Positions 27,207 through 36,454 of a stretch of 64,000 bases of DNA are shown here, piece after piece. The position numbers and the translations under genes were made by a program. The number at the start of each line of letters is the position of its first letter. Positions within the stretch are counted from its first letter, which is position 1. Below the pieces are notes generated by a model, which did not search any database, was not told where the DNA came from, and saw only the letters and a list, made by a program, of their open reading frames with translations. This stretch comes from Methylobacterium sp. (GTDB taxonomy: Bacteria > Pseudomonadota > Alphaproteobacteria > Rhizobiales > Beijerinckiaceae): positions 1 through 64,000 of the forward strand of contig NZ_JAIETD010000033.1 in NCBI RefSeq assembly GCF_019745455.1, given 5' to 3'.

Positions 27207-27366
27207 GGTCGTGGTCTTTCCGTTCGTCTGCGATGGCCCTCGCACAAGCTTAGGATGACGGGAAAGTTCCCCCTGCGGCGACAGGACAATGGAAGCCGTG
27301 GCGGATCGGCCTATCTTCGCCGCGAGCCCGCCATTCGCCTGGCGGAGTGTTCCTAGGGAGTCGTCC

Positions 27367-27912
27367 ATGTCGATCCTACGCCGCCAGGCCCTCCTGCTCC
27401 TCGGTTTCGGCCTCGCCTCCGGCTCAGCACGTGCCGGCGAAACCGCTGCTAATTTCACATTCGTGAAACCTGAGGGCGGCGCACTGCCGCTTTCGGCCCA
27501 TGCGGGCAAGCCGATCCTCGTCGTGAACACCGCTACCGCCTGCGGCTATGCCGGACAGTTCTCCGGTCTGCAGGGGCTGTGGACCCGCTTCGGCGGCCGG
27601 GGCCTCACTGTGATCGCGGTGCCCTCGCCCGATTTCGGCAATCAGGAGCCCTTGGACGGGATCGCCATCGCGGAGGCGGCCCGGCAGAATCACGGGGTCA
27701 CCTTCCCGATCGTTGCCAAGACCCACGTGCGCGGACCGCAGGCCCATCCGTTCTACCGCTGGGCCGCGGGCGAGAAGCCGGGATCGACCCCCAATTGGAA
27801 CTTTCACAAATACCTGATCGGTCGCGATGGCACGATCGTCGGTGCGTACCCATCCTTCGTCGAACCCAACGATCCGCGCATCGTGACGGCGATCGCCAAC
27901 GAGCTCGCCTAA
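27367..27912 (+). CDS. Exported glutathione-peroxidase-like thiol peroxidase
   Basis: A 181-residue thioredoxin-fold peroxidase. Catalytic Cys in NTATACGYAGQF replaces the selenocysteine of animal enzymes; the Trp/Asn motif is PNWNFHKYLIGRDG. Residues 1-23 (MSILRRQALLLLGFGLASGS) form a signal peptide with a twin-arginine-like RR, so export by Tat is possible. The enzyme should reduce peroxides in the periplasm with a thioredoxin-like donor. The ATG at 27367 is preceded by AGGGAG. Its stop lies 4 bases into the 3' end of the convergent lipoprotein gene. Confidence 0.88.
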   Translation: MSILRRQALLLLGFGLASGSARAGETAANFTFVKPEGGALPLSAHAGKPILVVNTATACGYAGQFSGLQGLWTRFGGRGLTVIAVPSPDFGNQEPLDGIAIAEAARQNHGVTFPIVAKTHVRGPQAHPFYRWAAGEKPGSTPNWNFHKYLIGRDGTIVGAYPSFVEPNDPRIVTAIANELA

Positions 27913-28121
27913 GGCACGACCGCGCGGGGCGGTGCGAGGGCCGAGCGTCGCTCGTCCTCCGCCGCCCTGCGCTTCTGTGCCGGCGTCGCATCCCGTTGGT
28001 CCGAGGCGTAGTTCGAGGCGAAGGGGTTCGTTGGCGCAGCGGAACCGGGCGTTCTCTCGGAAGGCGTTCCACAGCCGGCAAGCGGGGCGAAGGCCAGCAG
28101 GACAAGAGCGGGTCGTAGCAT
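27909..28121 (-). CDS. Small lipoprotein
   Basis: A 70-residue protein with a lipobox: hydrophobic h-region PALVLLAFAPLAGC, with Cys17 as the lipidated residue. The mature 53 residues are polar, Ala/Pro/Arg-rich and probably disordered. AGGA precedes the ATG. It converges with, and overlaps by 4 bases, the peroxidase gene. No family is recognised; such small lipoproteins are common outer-membrane entities. Confidence 0.6.
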   Translation of the reverse strand: MLRPALVLLAFAPLAGCGTPSERTPGSAAPTNPFASNYASDQRDATPAQKRRAAEDERRSALAPPRAVVP

Positions 28122-28184
28122 AGGAAGTCCTCACGCAGGGGGGCTGTCGGCTCGAGCTCAGGCCCTTAACGAGGAAGCGGCGCG

Positions 28185-28412
28185 ATGGGACCCCACAAAA
28201 TCGAGCGGGACGGCAAGACCTTCACCATCGGTTTCGAGCGGACACCAGAAGGTTGGCTGTGCCGGATCCGGCGCGAGGACGACGACGCAACCCAGCTTCT
28301 CGCGCTTGCCGACGGCGCCGGATACGATCCTGCCGACGAGCGGGGCTCGCTCATCGCCGCCTGCGAGGCGGCCATCGCCGTGACCGCCTGGCCGGTCCTC
28401 GCCCGGCACTGA
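28185..28412 (+). CDS. Small hypothetical protein
   Basis: A 75-residue acidic soluble protein (HKIERDGKTFTIGFERTPEG, WLCRIRREDDDATQLL, then a helix SLIAACEAAIAVTAWPVLA). The strand-rich N-terminus followed by a helix looks like a compact alpha/beta domain. GAGGAAG lies before the ATG. Immediately after its stop comes an EcfG-type promoter (28415-28440) serving the next gene. Family not recognised. Confidence 0.55.
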   Translation: MGPHKIERDGKTFTIGFERTPEGWLCRIRREDDDATQLLALADGAGYDPADERGSLIAACEAAIAVTAWPVLARH

Positions 28413-28414
28413 GC

Positions 28415-28440
28415 GGAACTCCCACGGCCCCCGATCCGTT
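28415..28440 (+). promoter_or_regulatory. EcfG-type general stress promoter
   Basis: The -35 ggaac (28415-28419) and -10 cgtt (28437-28440) are exact matches to the alphaproteobacterial EcfG consensus GGAAC-N17-CGTT, separated by exactly 17 bases. It lies 37 bases before the ATG of the DUF2188-like gene at 28477. EcfG promoters are switched on through PhyR/NepR in the general stress response. Sequence match seen; activity inferred. Confidence 0.65.
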
Positions 28441-28476
28441 CGCGCTGACGAGAGTGTCAACGCCAGAGGGAACGCC

Positions 28477-28725
28477 ATGAGCGAAGTCACCTATCGCATC
28501 GTCGAGCATGACGGCGGATACGCCTACAAGGTCGGCGACGCCTTCTCCGAGACCTTTCCGAGCCGCGAGGACGCGCTCCAGGCGGCCCAGGCCGCGGCGG
28601 CCGAGCAGCAGGTGCCGGGCTCCACGACAGGTATCCGCTACCAGGACGAAGCCGGCGCCTGGCACGACGAGACCGCCCAGGGCGACGACCGGCCGACCGC
28701 GAAAGTCGAGGACGGAACAGCCTGA
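28477..28725 (+). CDS. DUF2188-like small stress protein
   Basis: An 82-residue protein. The N-terminal half is VTYRIVEHDGGYAYKVGDAF, then SETFPSREDALQAAQAAAAE, which is the two-strand plus helix layout of DUF2188 proteins. The C-terminus ends in an acidic tail. It stands 37 bases behind an exact EcfG promoter, so it is probably induced in the general stress response. No enzymatic motif is present. Confidence 0.7.
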   Translation: MSEVTYRIVEHDGGYAYKVGDAFSETFPSREDALQAAQAAAAEQQVPGSTTGIRYQDEAGAWHDETAQGDDRPTAKVEDGTA

Positions 28726-28809
28726 TCCCGATCCCATCCCCGCTCTCCCACGGATATCCGGCGCCCGAGCGGCGGCGATCCGGGAAAGAGCGGTCTTTCG
28801 ATCAGTCGA

Positions 28810-29307
28810 TCAATCCGTTTCCGGTGCGATCGCCTCGAGCCCGCCGATATGCTTCTGCGAGTAGAGCGGCAGGCCGATCTGGGCAATCAGGTTCTGCTGG
28901 GTCTCGAGGAAGTCGATATGGCCCTCCTCGTCGGCGGCCAGGGTCTCGAACAGGATCTTCGAGACTCGGTCGTTGATCGAATCGCAGTATTGGGCGGCTT
29001 CGAGATAGAGGGCGCGGGCTTCGTTCTCGGCGGCGAGATCGCAGGCGATGATCTCCTCGACATTCTGACCGATCCGCAACGGATCGAGAAGCTGCAGGTT
29101 TGGGAAGCCGTCGAGGAACAGGATGCGATCGACGAAGCGATCGGCGTGGTTCATCTCCTCGATCGATTCCTTGCGCCAGAACTTGGCGAGATCGATGTAG
29201 CCCCAATCGTTCAGCATGCGGAAATGGAGCCAATACTGGCTCACTGCCGTCAACTCGCTGCGCAAACCTCGATTGAGATACTCGATTACCTTGGTGTCAC
29301 CCTTCAC
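28810..29307 (-). CDS. bfr: Bacterioferritin
   Basis: A 165-residue haem-containing ferritin. The diiron ligands Glu18, Glu51, His54, with [11 protein letters not shown] (Glu94 region) and [11 protein letters not shown] (Glu127/His130 region), are present. The haem ligand Met52 lies in [10 protein letters not shown]. Twenty-four subunits form an iron-storage shell with ferroxidase activity. Start is a GTG with AGGAG upstream. It follows bfd by 33 bases on the same strand, so storage and release proteins are made together. Length is normal. Confidence 0.96.
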   Translation of the reverse strand: MKGDTKVIEYLNRGLRSELTAVSQYWLHFRMLNDWGYIDLAKFWRKESIEEMNHADRFVDRILFLDGFPNLQLLDPLRIGQNVEEIIACDLAAENEARALYLEAAQYCDSINDRVSKILFETLAADEEGHIDFLETQQNLIAQIGLPLYSQKHIGGLEAIAPETD

Positions 29308-29340
29308 GTCGTACTCTCCTTCACCACGGAAGGAGACCGA

Positions 29341-29613
29341 TCAGGCCGTGATTCCCTCCTCCGCACTTTGGAATAGAACCAAACTACAGGAGCTGGCGCA
29401 ACCCTCGCCGCATGCATGGCCGAGCGACTCTTTCGCCGCGCCTTGCAACGCAGCCTGCATGATCGAGCGGATCGTGCGGGCACAGCCGCCGCATTTCGGG
29501 CTACATCCAAGACAGGCATGGACCTGGGCAGGCGTGCGCGGGCAGTCGGGGCCGCGGCTCAGGCAGGCGCGCACGGCACCGTCCGACAGGACGTTACAGG
29601 AACATACGATCAT
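29341..29613 (-). CDS. bfd: Bacterioferritin-associated ferredoxin
   Basis: A 90-residue protein of the Bfd/(2Fe-2S)-binding family. Cluster ligands are among Cys4 and Cys6 (MIVCSCNVLS) and Cys34, Cys37, Cys41 and Cys44 (HACLGCSPKCGGC). Bfd reduces stored iron in bacterioferritin and allows its release. The C-terminal ~35 residues are longer than in E. coli Bfd (64 residues) and hold two further Cys (EGCASSC). The upstream interval contains an inverted repeat that may be an iron-responsive site. It is the first gene of the bfd-bfr pair. Confidence 0.9.
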   Translation of the reverse strand: MIVCSCNVLSDGAVRACLSRGPDCPRTPAQVHACLGCSPKCGGCARTIRSIMQAALQGAAKESLGHACGEGCASSCSLVLFQSAEEGITA

Positions 29614-29714
29614 GGCCGCCTCACACCCCCGAGGCGACGGGACAGGTGCAACGGAACGATATCAGGCAGGGCAAAAAATCCAAGAACATCACGGCGTTGC
29701 ACACTAGATTGGAA

Positions 29715-29742
29715 TTGTTGAAAACTGCTTTATTCTCAACAA
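29715..29742. promoter_or_regulatory. Inverted repeat upstream of bfd-bfr, possible operator
   Basis: Seven-base arms ttgttga and tcaacaa flank a 14-base AT-rich spacer in the 145-base interval between ruvA and bfd. The left side (ttggaattgttgaaaa) also bears partial resemblance to the Irr control element of Rhizobiales. The palindrome is seen; binding of Irr, Fur or RirA is inference. Confidence 0.35.
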
Positions 29743-29758
29743 CTTAACCCAGGCCTTC

Positions 29759-30376
29759 TCAGCGCGCAAGCTCCCTCAGCCCGAGCCGGATCAGAACCTT
29801 GGCCTCCGCCTCTTCCCCCGCCTCGCGCAGGGCCACCGCAATGGCGGAGGAGGCCTGGACCGGGGCGTAGCCGAGATTGACCAGAGCCGAGACCGCGTCC
29901 GCCGTCGCCTGCGGTGCCGTCCGGTCCTGAACGGCACCGGAGAGCGCGATCACCGCGGGGTCGATGGCCGCGAAGGCGGGAGCCTTGTCCTTCAGTTCCG
30001 CCACGAGACGCGCGGCGAGACGAGGGCCGACGCCCGGCGCACGGCTGATCCCGGTCTTGTCACCGGTGGCGATGGCGGTGGCGAGGGGGCCGGGCTCCAG
30101 CACCGAAAGCACCCCGAGCGCCACCTTGGCGCCGACCCCCTGCACACCCTGGAGCAGTCGGAACCACTCGCGCTCGGCGTCAGAGCGGAAGCCGTAGAGG
30201 CGGATCATGTCCTCGCGCACATGGGTCTCGATGGAAAGTGTGGCGGGCTCGCCTTCCTTGCCGAGCCGCTGCAGGGTGCGGGCCGAGCAATGCACGACGT
30301 AGCCAACGCCGTTGACGTCGAGGATGACGAAATCCTCGCCGAAGGAATCCACCACGCCCTTGAGCTTGCCGATCAT
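29759..30376 (-). CDS. ruvA: Holliday junction helicase subunit RuvA
   Basis: A 205-residue RuvA. Domain I is an OB fold ([36 protein letters not shown]); domain II carries two helix-hairpin-helix motifs ([19 protein letters not shown] and [19 protein letters not shown]) that contact the four-way junction; domain III ([20 protein letters not shown]) binds RuvB. The start at 30376 is the family MIGKLKG. ruvC lies on the same strand upstream, but a divergent membrane-protein gene sits between them, and ruvB is not in the window. Confidence 0.96.
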   Translation of the reverse strand: MIGKLKGVVDSFGEDFVILDVNGVGYVVHCSARTLQRLGKEGEPATLSIETHVREDMIRLYGFRSDAEREWFRLLQGVQGVGAKVALGVLSVLEPGPLATAIATGDKTGISRAPGVGPRLAARLVAELKDKAPAFAAIDPAVIALSGAVQDRTAPQATADAVSALVNLGYAPVQASSAIAVALREAGEEAEAKVLIRLGLRELAR

Positions 30377-30600
30377 CGTGCGGGTCCGTGCCTGGGTTGA
30401 GTGCGTGCCGGCGCCGAGCCATCGGCATATAGGCTGCCTACAGGGCCGCACCGCCCGACGCCACATTCGGCTATGGTTCACGGGTATGGCGCGGGCGCCA
30501 CATCGCGCGTCGGCGACCGAACCGTTAACGAACCGGTTACCATGGCGGAATACCGCCTCGACTGTATCGGGCGCGATCGGGCGCCAGTCGAGCGCAGATC

Positions 30601-31176
30601 ATGGCACCCCTGGATTTCGTTGAAGCGTCTTGGAAGGCAGCCGAGGCTCACCTCGACATCTTTGGAATGACAGGCCTTTGCCTTGGGTTTGCTGCCGGTA
30701 TCATGCCGCGTCGGAGCTGGATGCTTCTGACCTCGGCTGCGTGCGCGACCGCTTTCGGCTTTCACTTCCTGAAACTTGGAGCACTCACCGGCACAGCCAT
30801 GTGCGCCGTCTCCATGCTTCAGAGCCTCGTCGCCGCGACGGCGATAGGCCCCGACCGGCGGGCGGCCTTCGTCGCGCCCCTGTTCGCGGCGACGAGCCTA
30901 CTCGCCGCCTGTTTGACGCTGACGACCTGGAACGGATGGCCCTCGGCCTGCGCCGGAATCGGGGCGCTCCTCGCCACGGCGGCGCGCCTGCAGGGCGACG
31001 CGCGGGCGATGCGGCATCTCTTTCTCGGCGCGAGCCTGAGCTGGGCCGGCCACAACCTCCTCGTCGGCTCGGTCTTCGGGCTGACCTGCGACGTCCTGAC
31101 GATGTCGGGCCTCGCCATCGCGCTCGCCCGTGCCGAGCGGCCGGATCGCGCGGGGACGCGCCTCGCGCCGACCTGA
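30601..31176 (+). CDS. YgjV-like inner membrane protein
   Basis: A 191-residue polytopic protein with about five or six hydrophobic segments, beginning FGMTGLCLGFAAGIMPRRS and SWMLLTSAACATAFGFHFLK, and including FVAPLFAATSLLAACLTLT. The pattern RRSWMLL...FHFLKLGALTGTAMCA and WAGHNLLVGSVFGLTCDVL matches the YgjV/inner-membrane family of unknown role. It lies on the opposite strand between ruvC and ruvA. No operon partner is apparent. Confidence 0.7.
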   Translation: MAPLDFVEASWKAAEAHLDIFGMTGLCLGFAAGIMPRRSWMLLTSAACATAFGFHFLKLGALTGTAMCAVSMLQSLVAATAIGPDRRAAFVAPLFAATSLLAACLTLTTWNGWPSACAGIGALLATAARLQGDARAMRHLFLGASLSWAGHNLLVGSVFGLTCDVLTMSGLAIALARAERPDRAGTRLAPT

Positions 31177-31197
31177 CCGGCTCGAAGCGACCTCGCC

Positions 31198-31761
31198 CTA
31201 TCCCTTGGCGAGCGCGGCCGCGATGCGGGCGGCCGCGAGCGTTCCGACCGGGCCGGCCGCGTGATGGCGCCGGATCGCCTGGGCGCCGCGATGATTGGCA
31301 TGGGTGATGGCGATGGCCAGCGCGTCGGCGGCGTCGGCGGTGCGGAACTCGGCCTTCGGCATCAGGAACTTCACCATGGCCTGGATCTGCGCCTTCTCGG
31401 CATGGCCGGAGCCGACCACGGTCTTCTTGACGAGATTGGCCGCGTATTCCGAGACCGGCAGCCCGGCGAGCGCCGGCACCAGCAGGGCGATGGCGCGGGC
31501 ATGACCGAGCTTGAGCGTCGCCTGCGCGTCCTTGTTGACGAAGGTCTCCTCCACGGCGACCTCGTCCGGCGCGAAATCCCGCACCACGCGGGTGATGCCC
31601 TCGTGCAATTCGCGCAGGCGAAGGGCCAGCGGCAGGTCGCCATCCGAGGTCACGACACCACAATCGATGAAGGTCAGCTTGGTCCCGGTCACCGAGATCA
31701 CACCCCAGCCGGTACGGCGAAGGCCCGGATCGATGCCGAGCAGGCGGACGGGCGTGATCAT
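31198..31761 (-). CDS. ruvC: Holliday junction endonuclease RuvC
   Basis: A 187-residue resolvase. Catalytic acidic residues: Asp in [15 protein letters not shown], Glu in [15 protein letters not shown], and Asp pair in [35 protein letters not shown] is the conserved DNA-contact stretch. It cuts symmetrically across Holliday junctions loaded with RuvAB. The start at 31761 ([10 protein letters not shown]) fits family length; the longer in-frame reading adds untypical residues. ruvA follows on the same strand 820 bases away. Confidence 0.96.
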   Translation of the reverse strand: MITPVRLLGIDPGLRRTGWGVISVTGTKLTFIDCGVVTSDGDLPLALRLRELHEGITRVVRDFAPDEVAVEETFVNKDAQATLKLGHARAIALLVPALAGLPVSEYAANLVKKTVVGSGHAEKAQIQAMVKFLMPKAEFRTADAADALAIAITHANHRGAQAIRRHHAAGPVGTLAAARIAAALAKG

Positions 31762-31880
31762 GGAGAGCCTTCGGGCTGTTCGGCCGGCAAGCCTTAAGCA
31801 CATACCGTGAACGGGAGGTTTCGCCAAACGAGCATCGACTCCGCCGACGACTTCAACCGCTGCCTGTATCGGTATCCGCC

Positions 31881-32730
31881 TTGCCGATCCCGCGCGAGTT
31901 TGCTTCTGTGGCGGCAAAGCTGAGGGGAGCGGGCGTGGACGTCGAGGATTTCATCACGCGCTGGACGGCGCGCGAGGGCGGCGCCGAGCGCGCGAACTAC
32001 CAGATGTTCCTCACCGAGCTGTGCGGCATCCTTGGCGTCAAGCCGCCCGACCCCGCTGGGGCCGACACCGCCCGCAATGATTACGTGTTCGAGCGAGCGG
32101 TGCGACCGCGCGAGAGCGACGGCGGCACGGCGCCCAAGCGCATCGACCTCTACAAGCGCGGGCATTTCATCCTGGAGGCGAAGCAATCGCGCCTGCCGGG
32201 CAAGAAGAACGCCCTGAAGACGCAGCCGAACCTGTTCGCCGACGAGCCCGAGCACCTCGGGCGCCGCTCCGCCGCCCGCGGCTGGGACGTGATGATGCAG
32301 AACGCGCGGCGGCAGGCGGAAGGCTACGTCTTCTTGCTCGATTCCGAGCACGCCGCCCCGCCCTTCCTCATCACCTGCGACGTCGGCCACGGCTTCGAGA
32401 TCTTCTCCGATTTCACCGGCACCGGCCGGGCCTATGTCCAGTTCCCCGACCGCAAGGGGTTCCGAATCTTCCTCGAGGACCTACGCGATCCGGCGATCCG
32501 GGACCGGCCTGCCCGACTTCCCGAAGGACCGCTACGACCAGCCGCTCGCGGTGGAGGCGCTTCTGCGCGCGGCGGCCAAACCCATGGCACCGGCCGAGGT
32601 GGCGCGCGGGTTCAAGCGCGGCGGCAAGCGCATCGAGGCCCGCGTCACGCAGAGCCTCGGCCGCCTCGCCCTCTACGGCCGCATCGTCGAGACCGACGAC
32701 GGCCGCTACGTGGCGCTGCGGGCGGCGTGA
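31881..32730 (+). pseudogene. Remnant of an MmeI-like (type IIL) restriction-modification methyltransferase
   Basis: The first ~205 codons match the N-terminal domain of class I DNA methyltransferases of the MmeI/type IIL type: [37 protein letters not shown] (a PD-(D/E)xK endonuclease motif with E-x-K) and HGFEIFSDFTGTGRAYVQFP. At about 32500 the reading passes into another frame, GLPDFPKDRYDQPLAVEALL, ending ETDDGRYVALRAA. That segment resembles the C-terminal end of the same family. The methyltransferase core (SAM-binding FxGxG and NPPY motifs) is missing entirely. So the gene has an internal deletion plus frameshift. Confidence 0.65.
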
Positions 32731-32741
32731 GGGCGCGCAGA

Positions 32742-32764
32742 CCCTCGCCTCTCTGCGGCGAGGG
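32742..32764. repeat. Short GC-rich hairpin
   Basis: Arms ccctcgcc and ggcgaggg around a 7-base loop, just after the methyltransferase remnant and before the convergent DsbA-family gene. It may act as a terminator, or be the scar of a dispersed repeat; there is no T-run. Confidence 0.45.
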
Positions 32765-32799
32765 GCAGTGCCGGGGAGAGCATGCGCAGCGCTGCAGGC

Positions 32800-33426
32800 C
32801 TATCGGATCCCGATCGGCCGGTCGCCCACGGCCCAGGCCAGCGCCTGCTCCAGCCGGTCGTTGCCCCAGAACAGCTCGCCGTCATCGGTGAGGAAGGTCG
32901 GCGCACCGAAGATGCCGCGCGAGCGTGCCTCCTCGCCGTTCACCCGCAGGCGGCCCTTGTTCGTTTCCAAGGCGGCGGCCTTCAAGATCACGGTGCCGTC
33001 GAGGCCGAGGTCGTTCAGGAGGGCCACAATGGCCGGCGGTTCGGCGATGGACTGCCCCTTGGCGAAGGCGCTCTCGAAGACGGCTTTGGAGAACGGCACG
33101 AGCCAGTCGTGATCCATGCCGTAGGTGGCGGCACGGGTGGCGCTGAGGCTGTTCTGCGGAAAGGGATCGGGTCTCTTGAGGGCCGGCAGGCCGAGCCGGG
33201 CGGCCTCGCGCTCGACGTCGCGCCACATGGCGCGGCCCTTGGCCGGGTAGAGGTTGAAGGGAGAGGAGTTCCAGCCCTGCGCCGCGAAGATCGGCCCGAG
33301 AAGGAAGGGCCTCCACCGGATCTCGACGCCGGCTTCCTCGGCGAGTCGCTCGATCCGCATGGCGGCGAGGTAGGAATAGGTGGACGCGAACTCATACCAG
33401 AATTCGAGAGTCGGCCGTCGCGCCAT
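32800..33426 (-). CDS. DsbA-family 2-hydroxychromene-2-carboxylate isomerase-like protein
   Basis: A 208-residue thioredoxin-fold protein. FWYEFASTYSYLAAMRIERL at the start matches the glutathione-dependent HCCA isomerase/kappa-GST class (F-D-x-x-S-P/T-Y-S). GIFGAPTFLTDDGELFWGND is the conserved cis-Pro loop and C-terminal stretch. WRPFLLGPIFAAQGWNSSPF is also typical. The enzyme would isomerise an aromatic ring-cleavage intermediate, but no aromatic-degradation genes are near. The start at 33426 is preferred over 33486, which adds an Arg/Thr-rich leader. Confidence 0.82.
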   Translation of the reverse strand: MARRPTLEFWYEFASTYSYLAAMRIERLAEEAGVEIRWRPFLLGPIFAAQGWNSSPFNLYPAKGRAMWRDVEREAARLGLPALKRPDPFPQNSLSATRAATYGMDHDWLVPFSKAVFESAFAKGQSIAEPPAIVALLNDLGLDGTVILKAAALETNKGRLRVNGEEARSRGIFGAPTFLTDDGELFWGNDRLEQALAWAVGDRPIGIR

Positions 33427-33604
33427 GCGTCGCGTCTCCGTTCGTTTCTCGGAAGCCACCGTGACGCGACGCGTAGTTTCCCGCAAGACGGCGTCGCGCC
33501 ACTGGCAAGTTCATCGAACGCCCCGGACGGCATGCCGGTTGCACGCCACAGTGCTCGGCTGATAAGCCGCGCCGACCCTCGAACCGGTGAGCGAAGCGAG
33601 ACCG

Positions 33605-34849
<1,245 letters not shown>

Positions 34850-34884
34850 CTATTCCGCAAGGCGCCGATCATAAGGTGTCGCCG

Positions 34885-35688
34885 TTACTCGGCAGCACTT
34901 TCCTTGAGCAGAAATCCTATATCGTCCAGGCTATTGTCCGCTAGCTGGAGCCACTTACGGAATATCAGGCTGCCAGTTTCTGCGGGCTGTCGGCCGATCC
35001 CTACGGTTCCAGGCAGAGGATCTTCAAGTAAGAGCAGAGGATTTATCCTATCCTTTCGGTTCCAATTTAAGTGACTATGAAAGCCGAAATAGCCTCCGTT
35101 CTCGCTGCTGAGTTTGACGCAGTAATCGAAAATGACATGCAGCGCAGTTTTTTCGCGGTCGTCATCTGATTTTACTCTGAGTATGAGATTTGGTTCGGAA
35201 ATGAATATTTCAAAATTATATTTGTGAACGTTTCTGCTCTTCGGTATATCCACCGAGATCGAGGCATTGAACGGAGACGTCAGTTTATAGTTTTCGAACT
35301 TTAGATGCATCCAAAAGGGGCCATTTGCATCGCTGGTATGGTAGTAAAAGTACTTTAGTTTTCGGATCTCATCGATATCGATCGGCCGTCTGCCGGCTTT
35401 CGGATTTGCCAAAGCATGATCCACCACATTTGTAAGCTCTTCGCGCGACAGCCCTTTCTCAGTCGTCAAAAACCCACAAACTGCGCTGACAGCGGCTCCA
35501 ATGAAAGCGCCAGCCAGTGTACCCAAAAAACTCTCCGTTGAAGCTAATTTACTTACAAATAACACACCAATTAAAATTAGTACAGAGACGAAAGTGACCT
35601 TCAAAAGCGGGGAAGGATCGCGAATATCCAAAAACTTTAGCGCGATTCTATTGAGGGCATTCAAAAGAACCTCGATCTTTTGAAGCAT
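34885..35688 (-). CDS. AT-rich orphan protein with two membrane segments
   Basis: A 267-residue protein with two adjacent hydrophobic segments (about 28-49, LLKVTFVSVLILIGVLFVSK; about 52-76, FLGTLAGAFIGAAVSAVCGF), then a ~190-residue soluble domain rich in beta-strand-like stretches (FWMHLKFENYKL, YNFEIFISEPNLILRVKS, GGYFGFHSHLNWNRKDR). No family is recognised. Base composition is far more A/T-rich than the neighbours, and codon use is unlike the rest of the window, so recent transfer is likely. A possible promoter (ttgact at 35744-35739, tataga at 35719-35714) lies upstream. The short two-TM anchor plus a beta-rich domain recalls membrane effectors of defence systems, but no partner gene is present. 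Confidence 0.65.
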   Translation of the reverse strand: MLQKIEVLLNALNRIALKFLDIRDPSPLLKVTFVSVLILIGVLFVSKLASTESFLGTLAGAFIGAAVSAVCGFLTTEKGLSREELTNVVDHALANPKAGRRPIDIDEIRKLKYFYYHTSDANGPFWMHLKFENYKLTSPFNASISVDIPKSRNVHKYNFEIFISEPNLILRVKSDDDREKTALHVIFDYCVKLSSENGGYFGFHSHLNWNRKDRINPLLLLEDPLPGTVGIGRQPAETGSLIFRKWLQLADNSLDDIGFLLKESAAE

Positions 35689-35841
35689 GACTGGATCCTA
35701 TTGACTGATAAAATCTATAGTGATTAGATTTTAAAATTAGTCAAGAGGACAAATATCAGACAACAATTCAGGCGGGAAACCCAAGGTGCGCAAATAATCG
35801 ATCGGAGCGAATGATCGCGCTTGAAAGCTTGGATCGCTGCG

Positions 35842-36423
35842 TCAGCCCTGATCGGCTTGGGGACTGGCGCCGAAACCGACGAAAAGCCCCGGCCCGAGAT
35901 CGGCATACCGCAGAAAAATCTGAAGTGCCGGCTGCATCTCGTGATGCAGGGCGCCGAGGTCGGCCACCGCGCGGTGCGGTCCATAGGGCTCCGCCGCATC
36001 GATCGCCGGCACGTCGCGGGCGTTGTCCCAGACGATGGCGAGCGCCGGGATCAGCGCGACATGCTCGGCCTTCACATCGAAGGTAACGTGCTCCGGGGTC
36101 TCCCCGGTCTCCTCATCGCGAAACACGTCGCCGACATCCTCGGAGGAGAGCTTGGCGAGGGTGTTGTGGTAGGCGTAGCGACCCGGCTTGAGCACGGCGT
36201 TCCGGCAGAACACCGCCAGCGCATCACCCAGGGCACGGTGCTCCTCGTCGGCACCGTCATCATCGCCTGTCACGTTGAAGATATCGCCGTCGCGGTCGGT
36301 GCTGCCGTAGGGCGCATCGGGATGGATGATCGGCGCACCGGCGGCGGTCCGATTCCACGCGACGACCATCCGGCGGATCAGCGCGATCCGCTCCAGGGTC
36401 AATTCGAAGGTCGGCTCGGTCAT
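35842..36423 (-). CDS. Protein made of two related ~80-residue modules
   Basis: A 193-residue cytoplasmic acidic protein. The first half (TFELTLERIALIRRMVVAWN, then IIHPDAPYGSTDRDGDI and LAVFCRNAVLKPGRYAY) and the second half (TFDVKAEHVALIPALAIVWD, then AIDAAEPYGPHRAVADLGAL and LQIFLRYADLGPGLFV) align: each has a T-F-(E/D)-(L/V) start, an A-L-I-x-x-(M/L)-x-x-x-W core, a PYG motif and a final L-x-PG. It is thus an internal duplication. The family is not recognised. It is followed by nothing on its strand and lies 31 bases from the DUF4424 gene upstream. Confidence 0.65.
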   Translation of the reverse strand: MTEPTFELTLERIALIRRMVVAWNRTAAGAPIIHPDAPYGSTDRDGDIFNVTGDDDGADEEHRALGDALAVFCRNAVLKPGRYAYHNTLAKLSSEDVGDVFRDEETGETPEHVTFDVKAEHVALIPALAIVWDNARDVPAIDAAEPYGPHRAVADLGALHHEMQPALQIFLRYADLGPGLFVGFGASPQADQG

Positions 36424-36454
36424 CGGGATCTCCAAGGGAGTTTTCCGACGTCGT

